Origin: Xenopus tropicalis | Lineage: Eukaryota; Chordata; Amphibia; Anura; Pipidae | DNA length: 64,000 nt | Direction: 5' to 3' | Assembly (NCBI RefSeq): GCF_000004195.4 | Contig: NC_030678.2 | Coordinates: forward strand, 83,674,904-83,738,903 | Part shown: one piece after another, positions 34,628 through 49,232 of the stretch | Position numbering within the stretch: position 1 is the first letter of the stretch | How the letters are laid out: every line of letters starts with the position of its first letter | Notes under the pieces: generated by a model | The model's input: only the letters and a program-made list of their open reading frames with translations | Database searches by the model: none | What the model was told of the DNA's origin: nothing | Made by a program: the position numbers and the translations under genes

Positions 34628-35357
34628 TGTTGAAACCAAATAATAGGTTACTGTTTGTCACCTAGTAACTGTCATAAGTGCCGGAACACTGAAGATACTT
34701 CAAACATCGACCTGGGTCTTTGATCTTTTGGTCATTGGTCATTTTCTTCATAAGCAACAAATAACAGGTAATAAAACCTAATCAATTAGTCCATGCTTTA
34801 TATATTCTTTATCTATATAGATATGGGACTCACAGTGATGGGCAAACTTAATTAGCACTTATTGCTAGCGGTCAATGGGTGTTTTTCATGGCTACCGCAA
34901 TACTTTTTTTGCGGCCATCGAAGCCAAGACGAAACCTGGTGAAAAATTTTGTTCATTATTCCAAGTCAGTGGCAGACATTTTTTGAACATTTTGTGCTTT
35001 CCATGGGGGGGTTGTATTTCCACTTATGGAACAAGATTTAGAACTCTAAACTAAATACAAACATTTTTTGGGATTTATCCCAGAAAACATTTTTGCTCCA
35101 AAATCCTACTAGTTTTAAAAGCCTCATGTCATGCCAGTTCTAGATGTTTTAGGAATATTTTTGACTTCTGTAGATCAAGAACTCCCAGCAGTACATAACT
35201 ACATTTGTAAAGCACTACATATGGTATACTTAGATTCCAAAGCCAAAAAATCCTGTAACAGTAAGTTTACCCCCCCAGAAAAGCACATTTTTAGAAAGTA
35301 AACATTCTGCCAAATCCAATATGGGTAACTATATTTTTCTACTCCTAATTACCAAGC

Positions 35358-35963
35358 TTAAAAGGACATGTAAAGCCTACATTTGCCTATAATGTATATC
35401 AGTTGGGCATGTTTCCCCTACCCAAATGGCATCATTTGTACTGCATATATCCCCTCCAGTTGCTAGCACCATCACATTTTCCTAAAGCAAATAGCAGCTT
35501 TCACCCGGTGGCCATTTTTCCTCGGATAAATAATCAGTTACATTTAAATCTGCAAACAACATACACACACAGAGACCCTTATTCAGCATACATTTCATCA
35601 AGAATACAGGCTCACACAGGTAGAACTGTTGATAAAAGTTCTGCTTTGTTTGAGCACTGTAATGGTAAAGCTGAGCTCAGGAGAAAAAAATTGAAGCAGA
35701 CAGCTAGAGCTGAGTTTCTATGGGAACCAGCAATGCCATCTCTTTACTGGCTGCTAGACTGGGGGCGTGTTTAGTAACCTGAGCTTAGAACAACTGAGCA
35801 TGCCCACAAGCCAGAAATCAAAGCAAATTCCTGAGGAAGGGGGCCGATTGGGTTACAGAAGGAGAAGGAAATCTCTGGACAACCAGTGTGGCAAGAATTG
35901 AAAGATTTCAAAGAGGCTGTTCACTGATTAAATTTTTGTGTGTGGGGTTTACATGTCCTTTAA
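35358..35963. mobile_element. TTTAAAGGACAT miniature element, copy 3
   Basis: A full copy in inverse orientation with both ends, TTAAAAGGACATGTAAAGCC and TTTACATGTCCTTTAA. TTAA at each end suggests a TTAA target site, as in Kolobok or piggyBac families. Confidence 0.72.
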
Positions 35964-37655
35964 AGCTTTTCTGAACTTGGCAATTTTTAGAAAAATGTAT
36001 GAAAATTCTGAAAATCACATCAAAGCATTTCACTTTCCAACTTTGTATCTCCAACATGCCATTAGGTATTAAAAAAATATCCTAAATATGAATGCCAAGG
36101 CTCCACCAAACAGTTTGATGCTTTTTGTGCATTTGATCACAAAAGTATATGGCATGTAGAAACCCTAAAGTATACTACTGAAAAAATATAATGCCCAAAG
36201 GCCTGCATGTTCCCTGCTTCTTCTCATTGCATAAGGGCTGGGGAATAAGCAGAAAATAAAAAAGTGGCATAAGAAGCCACTCCCCCACCTGGAAGTGCTG
36301 TAGAACATAGAATGTACATTCTGTGGATAAAAGTAGTGAAGTACGATAGAATGTAGATTCTATGTTCCATGGCACTTAAAGGGGGTTACATTTATCAGTT
36401 GTTCAATAAAAAAACATCACACCTACAATTATTTTCAATTTTATTTATAGACCACAAATATCTAGAATCCATAAAAATACTTTGAAGCTATTTTTTGTAT
36501 ATGACATTTAAATAAATCTGTAATAGAAAATCAAACATTCTTTTTCTCTTTCAAAAGAAAATACAGCATAGCGGACTCACAAATGCTTAAAATCATTAAA
36601 AAAAACCATTAAACGGATGTTTAAAATACTACATTAAAATATCTAAAACTGTACATGTTTGCATTAACAATCAATAATAAAAAGCAAACTGCATGTATAC
36701 AAATATGTTTTATTGAGAGTTAATAATGATCCAGCATTTACAGGAACCAAGTGAGACACAGTAACAGCCTAACAGAACTGAAAATCTATTTTTGTACAAT
36801 TTGTCCTCTATATAATATAATGCAGCAGGAGGAAGCTACTGTAACATTATCTAAATCTACTAAAGGGTGCAACAAAAGTTATTAGAGGCAGACAGAGGTA
36901 ATTGGTTCAAGCAGAAGAGGTTAGGCTTAGGCATACGGTCCCCTCCATTACTCTGATCTGATGTGTTATTAAACTTTGCTTATGGCAAATCATTTTTTTA
37001 ATTCAGGTTTTGCAGGACAAATCTTAGGCTTAGCTTTGCAAGCAAACAGCAGTTGGGAAGTCAGAATGGAAGATATGTAATAGAGGGCCCCACTATCAAT
37101 ATGTCTATACATTGGGTTAAGTAAGCCCAGCTTCAGGCCAGAAAGAGGAAGAATGGGACATCTAATAATTTTGTCTTCATTTTCTACAGTTCATTTTCAA
37201 CACTGAATAAAACAGTCCAATCTATAACATAGGTGAACTAGTAAGCAGGAACATATGTATTCTAACAGCAGTGCTCCTTTAATCTATTATGAATGTTTAT
37301 TAGAATCTAGTGTTTTTATGTTATAATTTTATAAATATATATAGATATATAAAGAGAGAGAGAGATACAGTGAGGTTATATTGTTTATATATAGGTAATA
37401 ATGTACCCTCTGTTGTAAAATCTAAGGATATTAAAAGTCACTTTTAAGGATATTAAAAGAGTTCCATAAAGATACAAAGGCACAAGAATGTAAGTCATGT
37501 GACTCCCAAGTTGACTTCCAATAGTAAAGGGGTACAATATTTCCTATAATACAAATTTTTAGTAGGTCCTGTGACATCACTAAGCATATAGGATACAATA
37601 CAACCATGAATATCCTGTAAAATATACCCTTAAATGGTGCTTAGTAATGTCATCA

Positions 37656-38253
37656 GTTATACACAATGCTTAGTGATAGTGAATTTTTCACATGACTAAA
37701 ACTTGTACAATAAATTACGTTCTCCCTGTACTAAAAGTAATTAAAAGTCCCTTTTGGACGACCTGTATTAATGCAAAATAGCAAAAAAAAGTCTGCAAAA
37801 TTCTGGGAATTGTAATATCAAAGTCAGGAAGGCACTTAATGTACTTTCACATGTATGAGAGGTATTTTGGTAGGATCCTAGTTAATTAAATGTTTCCTAT
37901 AAATTATTACTCAAGACTTAAAATATAAATGGTAATATTCCGCTGCTGACAGTGTTATACACAATGCTTAGTGCTAGTGAATTTTTCACATGACTAAAAC
38001 TTGTACAATAAATTACGTTCTCCCTGTACTAAAAGTAATTAAAAGTCCCTTTTGGACGACCTGTATTAAAGCAAAATAGCAAGAAAAAAGTCTGCAAAAT
38101 TCTGGGAATTGTAATATCAAAGTCAGGAAGGCACTTAATGTACTTTCACATGTATAAGAGGTATTTTGGTAAGATCCTAGTTAATTAAATGTTTCCTACA
38201 AATTATTACTCAAGACTTAAAATATAAATGGCAATATTCCGCTGCTGACAGTG
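37656..38253. repeat. 298-bp tandem duplication
   Basis: 37656-37953 and 37954-38253 are direct copies starting GTTATACACAATGCTTAGTG, with only a handful of substitutions and one-base indels. No gene is contained. Confidence 0.9.
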
Positions 38254-38284
38254 CTGGAATAATCTAACGGCGAAACATATTTAA

Positions 38285-39385
38285 TGGGGTTTTTCACTTT
38301 CAATGTGCAAATCCTATAAAACTACTAACAATGCTCTCTCTGTGTCAGAAAATCTTTTAAAAAAATTAAAAAAACAAAAACAAACCAAAAGGTGCATTGT
38401 AAATGTTTTATACCTTAAAAGTCATTCCTTCAACTGTCTCTCTCTCAGTTTTCTGAAGGAATGGGAGTGGGGAATTTTGAACCTGACACACTGAGAACTT
38501 TATATATGCTGCTTACATCACCACCCCCAGGCTTTTCCCTTACTTTTTTCCTATTGGACACTGATGCTTCCCTCCCCAGGTAATTAATCAGGTGCTTCAT
38601 TGCTACCTTTCATTGGCTGCCATCTTGTGAGCATTATTGTTTAACACATAGGTAAACAGATTCAGAATATCACAAAGCTTATCTTTTTACTTTGCATTTT
38701 GTTTGAAAATGTTTTTATATATACAAATATGAAATTCTTTCTGCATATATGACCACATGACAAGCTAGCAACCCCTACACACACCCTGCCCAAAAGTGAC
38801 TGACTTTTCCCTCTGAATAACACCATTTGCCTGCACCCCCCATGCCGAAAAACTACAGTTCTCTTCTCACAAGCCCCTCCATAATCTTTTCCTTACACCT
38901 CCATCAAGTCACAAAAACCTGTACAGATAACAGACTTCTACCTTAAAGCATGATGGCACACCAGGTCCCAAAAAGTGAGAGATTTTTCTCTCCTCACATG
39001 CTGGCCCTCCCCCTTCGTACTGAAAGCTGTGTGTCTTGCAAATTAACAACTCTCACAAAACACTAAGCAGATGTATCAAATCAGAGGCAGATTGACAGGA
39101 GATGCAGCCAGATGTGGAGTTAAGCTGTGAAAATAACTGCACAGGCACAAGTGATCTTAAAGCCTTTTCTGCCAGCACTATGTGTGACATCATACAAGAA
39201 AGTGGTGACTGTAGCGTTCTTGATGAGCGGAAACCCCCACCAGCAGAGGGACCATGATGAAGTGAAGGTTTAGCAAAGGGATCCATTCTGAAGTGAATAT
39301 CTCAAAAGCTACAGATTTTCTGTTTATATGGCAAAAATTGTTTTTTTACGTGAACTGTTACATTTCTGAATGTTTTACAAACTTT
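38285..39385. mobile_element. Diverged longer relative of the AAAGGGGTTGTT element
   Basis: Shares GAACCTGACACACT, AACAATGCTCTC and GTGAACTGTTA blocks with 30082-30725, in the same order but with extra internal sequence. The boundaries are approximate. Confidence 0.45.
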
Positions 39386-40172
39386 GGAATTACAAACAGT
39401 CATCAACACATGAGATGTTTTGTCTCAATTAAAATTTCCCAATTGAAAGAACTGTTTCTGATAAAAGTGAAATAACTTTAATGTTTAAGGCCAGGGGCGT
39501 ACAGTGGCATACCTGGGCCAAACCCAATCACCCACAGGTCCTAGGACCCAGCCGTGGGCAATCATGGGAGTTGAGGGGGTTCTAAACGGGTAGCCTCCCT
39601 TATGCCACTGGTTATGGCACATGCATGTGTTTCTCTCTCCAAACACAGATCTCTTCGCTTCAAGGTGCTTAACTGCTTGCGGTTATGTGAGACTTTCTTA
39701 GAGACAATGCTGTCTGCAAAAAGAGCACCTTAAGGAATATAGAGAAGTGGTGTCGTAACCCATGGGATTTATCAGAGCTATTTTCTGTAAACACACCTAT
39801 AAAACTAGGTGTTTGCACAAGTGAAACAGTCATGTTCTTTTAAAGGCTGCCACGTTCTTTGGACACTTAGTTTAAAAGTATGGAAATCCAATTTCACAAC
39901 CAGTTCCATTGTTGAAATCAGCACAGGTTGTAATACAGGTTTGTTTCCTGGCAGAGAACCATGGTGATGAATAAGTGCAAGTTTCACACAATAGCCTGCC
40001 ATCTTTTCAGTTCAGTACACAGAATGCACTATATATTTAGACAGTCCTTAGGACAAATAAAAACTTACAATCATTAGAGGTCTAATGTTCATTGATGGTG
40101 GCTGTTGAAACTCCTTGATGCTGAGTAAAATACTGGAGTGAAAGCTGGCAAATACTTTACTCTGGGTGATGC

Positions 40173-40291
40173 TCATGGGTCCTCAGGCTGGAGGAATTGT
40201 TGGACAAATTCCTGGCACCTCCTCTTGTCTGAGTTGCTGGGTTTTGGCAAGTCAGGTGGGGGTCGGAGCAGCAAGTTTCCAAATATACTTG
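40173..40291 (-). CDS. inpp5b: INPP5B last coding exon, no CaaX box
   Basis: Encodes [15 protein letters not shown] ... [14 protein letters not shown], then TGA at 40173-40175. Acceptor CCCTCTAG. Mammalian INPP5B ends in a prenylated Cys-x-x-x box; here the last residues are Asp-Pro. A 155-bp tandem duplication starts 29 bp upstream, in the intron. Confidence 0.93.
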
Positions 40292-43200
40292 CTAGAGGGA
40301 ACACAATTGAAAAGATACAGTGGGAAAGTTAAACATTTCACAAAGCTAGGGGCACACATATATTTTTTTAATTACCCTGGAACAGACATCAAAACTACTA
40401 TGTTTGGCATTCAGTGTTCCAAAATGATACCCAGTGACTGACAAAGCAGCATACCACAGAGCAGCATGTTACCGGTGGGAAAGTTAAACATTTCACAAAG
40501 CTAAGGGCACACTTATATACAGTATTTTTTTTTAATTACCCTGGAACAGAGGTCAAAACTACTATGTTCGGAATTCAGTGTTCCAAAATGATACCCAGTG
40601 ACTGACAAAGCAGCATACCACAGAGCAGCATGTTACCAGTGACAAGCATGGAAACAAACAGCCAGTGGGAAAGGAAATTATTATCTTTCTTTAAAGAGTG
40701 CAATGTGCTATTATCTTTATGCTTTTTTACTTTAATAAAGTAAAAAATAAAATGTTTTTTGTGTGACAAATGAACAAATGAATCAAACAACACATGTACA
40801 ATCTGGGTTAACCCTATAATTCAGGCATTTACTGCCATATCTGCAGCAGGGGTGACTAAAACTATGAGGGATACAACACTGATGCTGGTATCAGAAAGAG
40901 TACAGTTAGCTCTCAGTTTGGCAGGGGTATCTTGGTTGTTGCTGCACCATTAATCGGTTTTCTATCCCTTGGAAAAACCAATTTTTCTCAGATTTAAATA
41001 TGTAAATTATGGCTTTTATCTGGTTTGATGGATGCAAAACCAGGGTTCCTTACATATGGGAGGATATCCAACACTTTTGCACAGGTATGCAATAAATACT
41101 TTATTTACATAGAGAGAACAGAGCACTGTGGTTGATGAGAGGGAATGACTATGCCCAGATGATACTGTACTTTACCCACCAGTAGGTGAAGTAGTTGTTG
41201 CCATTATTCATTCCTAATAACTTTTTGTGAGTATATGATAGGCAGTGTATGCGACAAGGATAATAAAACAAATAAAAGCCAGGCACATTTTGAGACAAAG
41301 CAAATATTTGCCAAAGGATTCCTACCTTCTTCACATAATATAACCTATCCATGAAATAATGGACATTAGCCATCAGATATGGAACTACATTCATGGTGTG
41401 ATGAAAACTCGAGTCTCTCTAGAGTTTTAAGACTTTTTGGGTTTCAGCTGCCCTCAGTTTATAATAAGATAAAAGGTAAAATACTTTAACTGCAGCCACC
41501 TTGCAATAGTGTTCCAAGAGTGTTGGAGAGAACATAATATTAACATTCATACTAATTATTTTTTAATTACTGCCATTGAGGTTGGGCTACCCCATTTGCT
41601 GTTTGTCCACTGCTGGTCCAACGGTTCCACAGTCTCGGAAGCTTTTCTGTAGACCAGATTTTTTAACTTCTCTGCTAAGACCCCACTTTGTGGTACAACA
41701 TTTGGGGATCAATATTTAGACTATATACATAAAAACACACAGAACACAGTAAGGTGAATAGTTAAAATGGCCCCCACACCAGCACTATAGCAGTGCATAA
41801 TATCAGCGTAGTGCAAATTTAAATGTAAAGTGCCCATAACTTCTCATGCATCTTATACTTCCAACACATAAAAATGAACTTCAACGCAACTTAGAAACAA
41901 TTGCACTGATCGTCTGGTGGACATAATTTTGGCATATGGTGAGAGTGATGCATTTTCCTGATTCTTTTGGCACATCTGTGCTATGCCTATTAACAACTGT
42001 GAACCATGAAGCTATGGCCTGGTTCGAAGATGGCGTTAAGTAAATTCAAACATGGACTGTAGTGATTATGCAGATATTTTACAGAACCAGTTAAATTCAA
42101 CTGTGCAGTCTTGAAAAAGGCCAATAATACAGTAAGACAACTGTTCAAGAGCTTCAAATACCCATACCCAAAACAGGTTTGTTTACCTAGTTTGACTGCT
42201 GCAAAAAGTGCAAGAATACAGTAAATTACCTAGAATTTTGATGTCCAGATGATTCTTCTCAGAGTTATTTAACATCTCTTGCAGAAAGGAGATCAAATAC
42301 TTAAAGACATTTTTATGGTGCAGAGGTAACATAGACACAACCTTAACAAAACAAAGAAAAATGCTATGTCACTGACATTACAACACTACTATGTATGGCT
42401 CTGATGACAAAAAAAAACAACAAGTGGAAGAATATTTGTTTTGTTTTACTTCCAAAGCTTAGAAAGCAATTGTATTAATTAATTAATCTTTCCACAGTAA
42501 AATTACCTCTTTGCTGCTGGAATAATCTCCAATAGACTCCAGACATTTCTGATAAGACTGGTAACAAATGACAGGCTCAGGAAGTGCTTCCAGGAACAGT
42601 AATAGAGCTTCTACAACAGAGTGGTTGCTGCCAGCTGCCAAGTCCATTAAGAAATAAAGTTCAAATGAAAATATGTGATTCTATTTATACATGCAAGAGT
42701 AAAGCTGGAAAGTAAGAGACTTGGCTTTCTAGCATATTAGAGCATGGGAAGAAAAGAGATGCATTTTTTTGTGCTACACTACAAGGTCTGAAAAGAGACA
42801 ACCATGCAAGGAGCTTATTAGGTATAACAAATAGAAGAGACACAGATTTGAAGGATACGTAGGGATTCTGGATATCCAGAATCCAGGCAGTCTCTGATGG
42901 CTTCAAACTCTGACATTAAACCAGGCTGTTGGAACAAATCTTCCTGCAATTACAGAGCAAAATATATTGATTTTCAGTATCATTTAGGTGTGCCTAAAAA
43001 GTAGCAGTGGTCCCATACCTCTAAGAGAAATTTTTAAATTTTTGTAGCTCCATGAAGGCGAAAATGACTGCATGTTTTCTAGAAGTAAGCATGTCACTTG
43101 GTGTTTGCTGGTGATTTACATTTACCTTCAGTGGGGGAGTGTTTTGTCACTCTGCTACTGAGCTACAAAGCACACTTGCCCTACGGAAATTTGTCCCCCT

Positions 43201-46200
43201 AAAGTCCCTGTTAGTGAAAGTCACACAGGAAGAAGAATGGAAGAGGCAGTGTACCTGTTGAGAAGCATTACGATACAAATGATCCACCATCATCCAGAGC
43301 TCTTTGGGGATTTTAGCAGGCTTCTCTGCACCAAGAAAATTATCCTTCATCTGTAAGGGCATTTGGGCCTGCAAAGAATTGTGGGCACTGAATGAGATTC
43401 GCAGATGTTTGTACTTGAAATGTTGGAGTTTTTTCAATTCTCTCTCTCTACGAGCCAATGCGGTCCCAATTTTAGGCCAGATCTCAGTTTGGTAAGGGCA
43501 TCGGGGGTGCCCATACACGGGCAGATAAGCTGTCGAATCTGTCTTAAAGGACCCAAATTGTCAGCTAAAATCTGCCCGTGTATGACCACCTACTAGCAAT
43601 GTTGGTCAAATCCAAACTATATAACAAGTGCTAGTTACTAGACACCTTTGATATTTAGATATAGTAGTACAGGTATAGGACCCGTTATCCAGAATGCTCG
43701 GGACCAAGGGTATTCCGGATAAGGGGTCTTTCCGTAATTTGGATCTTCATACCTTAAGTCTACTAAAAAATCAATAAAACATTAATTAAATCCAATAGGA
43801 TTGTTTTGCATCCAATAAGGATTAATTATATCTTAGTTTGGATCAAATACAAGGTACAGTTTTATTATTACAGAGAAAAAGGAAATCAATTTTAAAAATC
43901 CTTATTATTTGATTATAATAGAGTCTATGGGAGACAGGCTTTCCGTAATTCGGAGCTTTCTGGATAATGGGTTTCCGGATAAGGGGTCCGATACCTGTAC
44001 TAAATTTCTATTTGCGATATAGATGCAAATCATTTGCCTCCTTGCTTGTTATAAATCAATTATTTGACAATTGAATTCTCCAACGGTTGCTGAATTACAG
44101 TTTCCAGCAATGCCACTAGCCATATGTTGAGAGATGTTGTTCAGTAACAGCTGTAATCCTCAATCTTAGACTGTGATCCTACCAATTGTGTAATGGTTTC
44201 TTCGGACGTGTCCCTCATGTAGCCATTCATGTAACACAGCATTTGGATAGAGGAACCAAAGCAGCTGTGCAGATAGTTTCCTGTCACTGACAAAAAGAAA
44301 TCCTTCCCTCGGTCAAGGTGCAGAATAAGAATGTCCTCAATTTTTTCTTCAGCTGCGTTGAGTGCAGCAGCGGTTTGATTATTGACAAATACTTCTAACT
44401 CTATCTGCATGCTTGAACCTGAAAAAAAAAAAAGAATGCATTCAAGTACAGGCAGAACTGCACTTGAGGTCGACAACAATCAGACATCAAAGAACAACTA
44501 AAACCTCCGTCCCATACGTGCTTATTTTATTAATGTTGGGGTAAATTTGTTTTGCACACTTCTTCCTAAAAAACAGCCAATGAAATGTCAGATCTCTTTA
44601 TTCTAGACTTTCTAAATCTTATATCTTAGTTTTAATGCTTTAAAATATTGATTCATAATAGTGATTCAAACACTGAAACAGAAGCCTAAAAAAAACCACC
44701 AAGAAAAGGAGAACCATGTTCTGTATTCAGAAGACATAAGAGGTAAAGAGGCCTAGCATGGAGGAATAGCCCAGAATCAAAATTTATAAAATACATCCAA
44801 AGATGGGTTCTGCCAACCCACAGTATTAGATTATTCAAAAACATATCCACCACCATATATAGACATTTATCAGGTTTAATGCAACCAATAACCCTGAGTC
44901 TGTGTGGCAGGGATCTTAAGGATAATTTTTTTGAGACATTGTAGCTATTATAAGCTTTCACTGTATGTAAATGTAGAGAAGGCTGCATGTTTTAAATACT
45001 ACCTGGAGTAAGGAATCCTTTACTTGGATTAGCTCTAAGCCAAGGCTTGCTGTAGGATTCTTCATCGAGTTTTCTGATGAATTCAAACTGACAAGCAACT
45101 TGTCCATCATTATGAATGGTAAAAGTCTGTACTTGCAGTTGCCTATACTTCACATCTTTGAAGTGAAACTATAAAAAGAATATAAAATAGAAATTATCTG
45201 TAGTTCATTTTTTTTTCCCAAGTTTTGTAAAATGTATAAACTCACAAGCAGATATAATTCTAAATTATTTAAAGGTCACAATCAAGTTGTGCATTTATTA
45301 CAACTGCCAGCTGACTGTCCCTACCAAGGCAAAAAATTAGGTAGTTCCCACTCATACATTCAAGTGCAAGTTAGCCTAATGTCTGCGGATAAACACAGGC
45401 CAAGAATCAGCCCCTAAACTGGCAACACCCTTTCCCTATGCCTGCACCTGAAGCCATTGTGTCGGCCTGAGCGCAGAGAGGCGGAGTGGATTTCAGCACA
45501 GAAACGTGCAAGTATACGTATGAAAGGCTGATCCTCGGCCTGTGGATGCCATTGTAGCATTTAAAATTAAATTTTTTTATACAGTGGACAATGGAGATCT
45601 AAGGCAATTTGGATGTAGTTTTTGTTCTTCTGCTCCTTTATCTGGTGTTGAAATCTAGGGCCCCACTCACCCTAGCGACCATGCAGATTGGAAGATAAAT
45701 AGAAAAAGTCTACATATAAAGACAAGTACTAAAAACAAATGATAAACCCTAAAAATCTAGCCTGAACATGAATGTGATATTTGGTTCTCAGAATATTAAT
45801 AATTTAGACTATAAATTTATTTCAGGAACAAATGCCAATCAATAGAAAATATACCTAGGAAAAATATATCTGCAAGAACATTTACCTATAATTAAAAGTG
45901 AAGAAATTCAAATATTTAATTATCCTAAATAACAGTAGTATAAATACTTTCAAGGCTAAGGTCACACAAGTGCTGTTTTTATTTGCATCTGTCATATTTT
46001 AGATTATATCGGCCAGGGTACAGCAACCTTATGCTTGAAAATCTTGAAACTGCCAATGTTCTCTATGCCTGACCGGCCAGTTAGTGGCTGCTTGCTTCTA
46101 GGGCAAGGGTTTAAGTGTCTGCTGGGCCACATTCACTGGATAAGCTGAAACGCAGTTTGCTGTTAATCATGTTGCATGGCCATAGCAAAAGGATAGATTC

Positions 46201-49198
46201 AATGATTGTAACTTCCCCAAAGCCACATTTGTAATAAGGGGCAATAAGTTCTACGGGAACACCCCTGTCATAAACTATCCCCACTACCACTACTCAGTTC
46301 TACTGCTCTTCTATTTCCCTTTGAAGAATTAATGAGTTTACCTGAAACAAGGCCCTCCATGCAAGCAGAAAAAGAGAGCAGGACTTTACAAGCAGGAAGA
46401 AATGTATTAATAAAAATATAAATATACACATCTTACCCCTGGTATATGTAGAATTGCCTTGAAGCTAGTCACATGCAAATTATCTTACCACTGTTCGCAT
46501 TTAGAATTCACACCTAGGTTTTGGATTCTAAGTTCTGGAGCAGAGTGCCAGCACACAGCACATATCTATTACATACCAAATCTCTCACTACTACCTACCT
46601 CTCTTTGTGATAAAGCAGCAGAGGGTATGCAATCATTCTCCATCTTATCAAGACAGCGTACAATCTCTTCAAATGTTTTCTTGTATAATTCTTCATTTAC
46701 TACTTTTACCTGCATGGAAAGTCAGCCAGCAATGAACATGTTTTAGACTGGAAAGTATATGAACCAAACTTTAATTTACAGCACAGTATATACAATTCCT
46801 TATATAAATAAAAATATACATATGTATGACATGGAGCTCCGCAAAGTAGATCAAAAATTGTTTGGACACAGCTTAGACATTTAGTGCATTATTTATTCTG
46901 CTTTTTTCGGCAGATCTAGCGGTTATCCAAAATTGTCATTACGCAAGCAATTTGATACATCAAAATTATTATGTTACATGAAGTGGATTTTGGTGCTTAA
47001 ATGTGTGAATATATATTTTGACACTGAAGTCCGTTGTGTGCCTGCACCAGGCCGACGCAGTGGTTCCAGGTGCAGGCACAGAACAGCACTGATTCTCAGC
47101 ATGTGCTTATCTGCAGGCCGAGGATCAGCTCAGTGTGGTCTCGGCCTAATACTTAAACCACAAACTTGCAACATTCTTAGCAAAAAAATCTGAATAACAG
47201 TAAACTACATATTGAAGAGGTCATACGCAGAAAAACTATATTACAAGTACAGGAAAAAGAAGTAGCTTAAGAGCAGTGGTACACGGGGAGATTAGCCGAT
47301 CGAAGTTGTCTTCGGAGGAAACTTCGGGCGACTGCAGGACATCACTGCGACGCGTGTGCCATCCCACCAGCAATTTACATTATAGGCGGTGGGATGGCAC
47401 TGTGGGGAGATTAGTGTACCACTGCCCTAAAGGCAGAGAATACAAATGAAAAAGGTAAAGTGTAGTGCTTTGTTCTAATTAAAATAGAGTACAAAAAGTG
47501 AATTCATTTCTGAATGTAACTGTTGTGTTATTCTGCTGGTTCTATAGCCCCAAGAAAATGTGGAAAAGTTATCAGTGTTATATGTTTTAACTGCATTAGC
47601 TTTAGAATGAAGTGTCGTTTAGAAGGAACAGGACCCTCATTTTAATCAGCCAACAAATTCAAATCCAGCGACTTCCCTTAAAAATACTGGGAGAAAAAAA
47701 ATCACAAGAATCACAAAAAACAAGCAAAGAAACCAGAATTCCTGCTGTTTCACAATAACACCACCATATTTTGCCCTAAAACTGGTTAACCATTAAAAAA
47801 TAAATAAAAAAAAGTCTTACCCCAATGTCAAAAAGAGAGCTGACAGGTTTATGGTCGCTGGTTTTCAAAGCCATGTGACTTCGGTATTCCAGCTGCGTTA
47901 TATGCTTGCCTTTCCATAATACACGGTCACACCATGCGGGAGTGCGACACTTTTCACTGTGTTAGATAAAACAAGAGAGCGCTCTGAGATTCTTTAAATT
48001 GGCTTATTTTCCCCCAACTGCCGAAATGACAAGAACACCATTTATGTTCATGGCATACTGAGAAGAAGAATAGATAAAGCGACCAGCAAATAGTCATATT
48101 GCCAGAATGTTGCCCATTATGTAACTCCTGAATTGATGGACTTTGGAGTACTGATTAGTGAAGTACTGCAGGCCTGTGGGTCACTGTTAAAGGATGAGAC
48201 ATGCATATACCAAATTTAAGGCATATACCATTTTAACATATGAGAAATGATGATGTCACTTCTCGTAGCCAGCAGCCCTATACTATAAAAATAAAGCCCC
48301 CAAAGGAGTCTCCATTTGGCTTCCTGGTTCCTAAGATAGACCATGTCATCCATTCAAAGCACACACCTTGAGGTACAGGGTACTAAACAAGGGATGCACA
48401 GGAGGAATCCAGAAAACAGCTTAACCTCCTTGGTTGGTGGTCTCTCTTGTTGCATAGGGGTGCTGGCAATGGACAGTGCACCCATAATAATTGTTCCTCA
48501 CTAAGGGCACCATGATCATCATGCAACAAATTATGTACAAGCCACTACTATAGGAAAGAAGAATAGCCCACATGTTTGAGGTCAGGGTTATTGTGTAATA
48601 AAGCAACACTAAATACCTATATTACCTTATAGGCAAGTTTTACTTTTAGGCTGCAGTTATTATTTAACCGTTGTCAGAAGGCTAAAAATGGCACCACTGG
48701 GGACCTCCCTTTAGTAACTTCATGTGCAGGTCCAAGCAACACCAGAAGAGACAAATTCAGGATGAGCTCATGATGAAAGAACTTTGGCTGCACATGGCTG
48801 TTTAACATTATCATTATTTGCAGGCCACACAAGTTTTGTTTCCAGGTTTCGCTGGGCTAGGAGGGTGGAGCACTGATGTAGACAAGGCTGAGCAGGTAAG
48901 TAAGGAGGGTCAGTGGGGAAGAAAGGTGTTATTTAGTACCTGATTGGATTTAACTGTCTTAGGGGCTGGAACCCATGGAAAAGCCACAACACAGAAATGC
49001 ATTTCAAAACACCCATGTATAAGAGGACAAGGAAAGTGATAATTGCTATCTTTGGACCCCAGGCCAGTGCTCCTCACACATGCTTGTTTAGGATATATTC
49101 CTAAAGGGAGATGAGATTAAATCAACCAAATAAATGCACATTTAAAATGTTATAAGCCCTGAGTGCAGATCTTCTTTGCAACTTTGGAATAGAAAGAC

Positions 49199-49232
<34 letters not shown>

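Larger units (their letters stand above)
36000..40172. other. 3' side of INPP5B, end not fixed
   Basis: No protein-coding exon is visible. Candidate minus-strand polyadenylation signals (TTTATT on the plus strand) are at 37306-37311 and about 36709, with TTTAAT at about 39477. The 298-bp tandem duplication and a diverged copy of a mobile element occupy 37656-39385. Confidence 0.4.

Noticed and set aside
43147..43518. Whole 123-codon ORF as one exon
   Set aside because: Only 43255-43368 is supported by splice sites and homology; the rest is read-through into introns and a miniature element.
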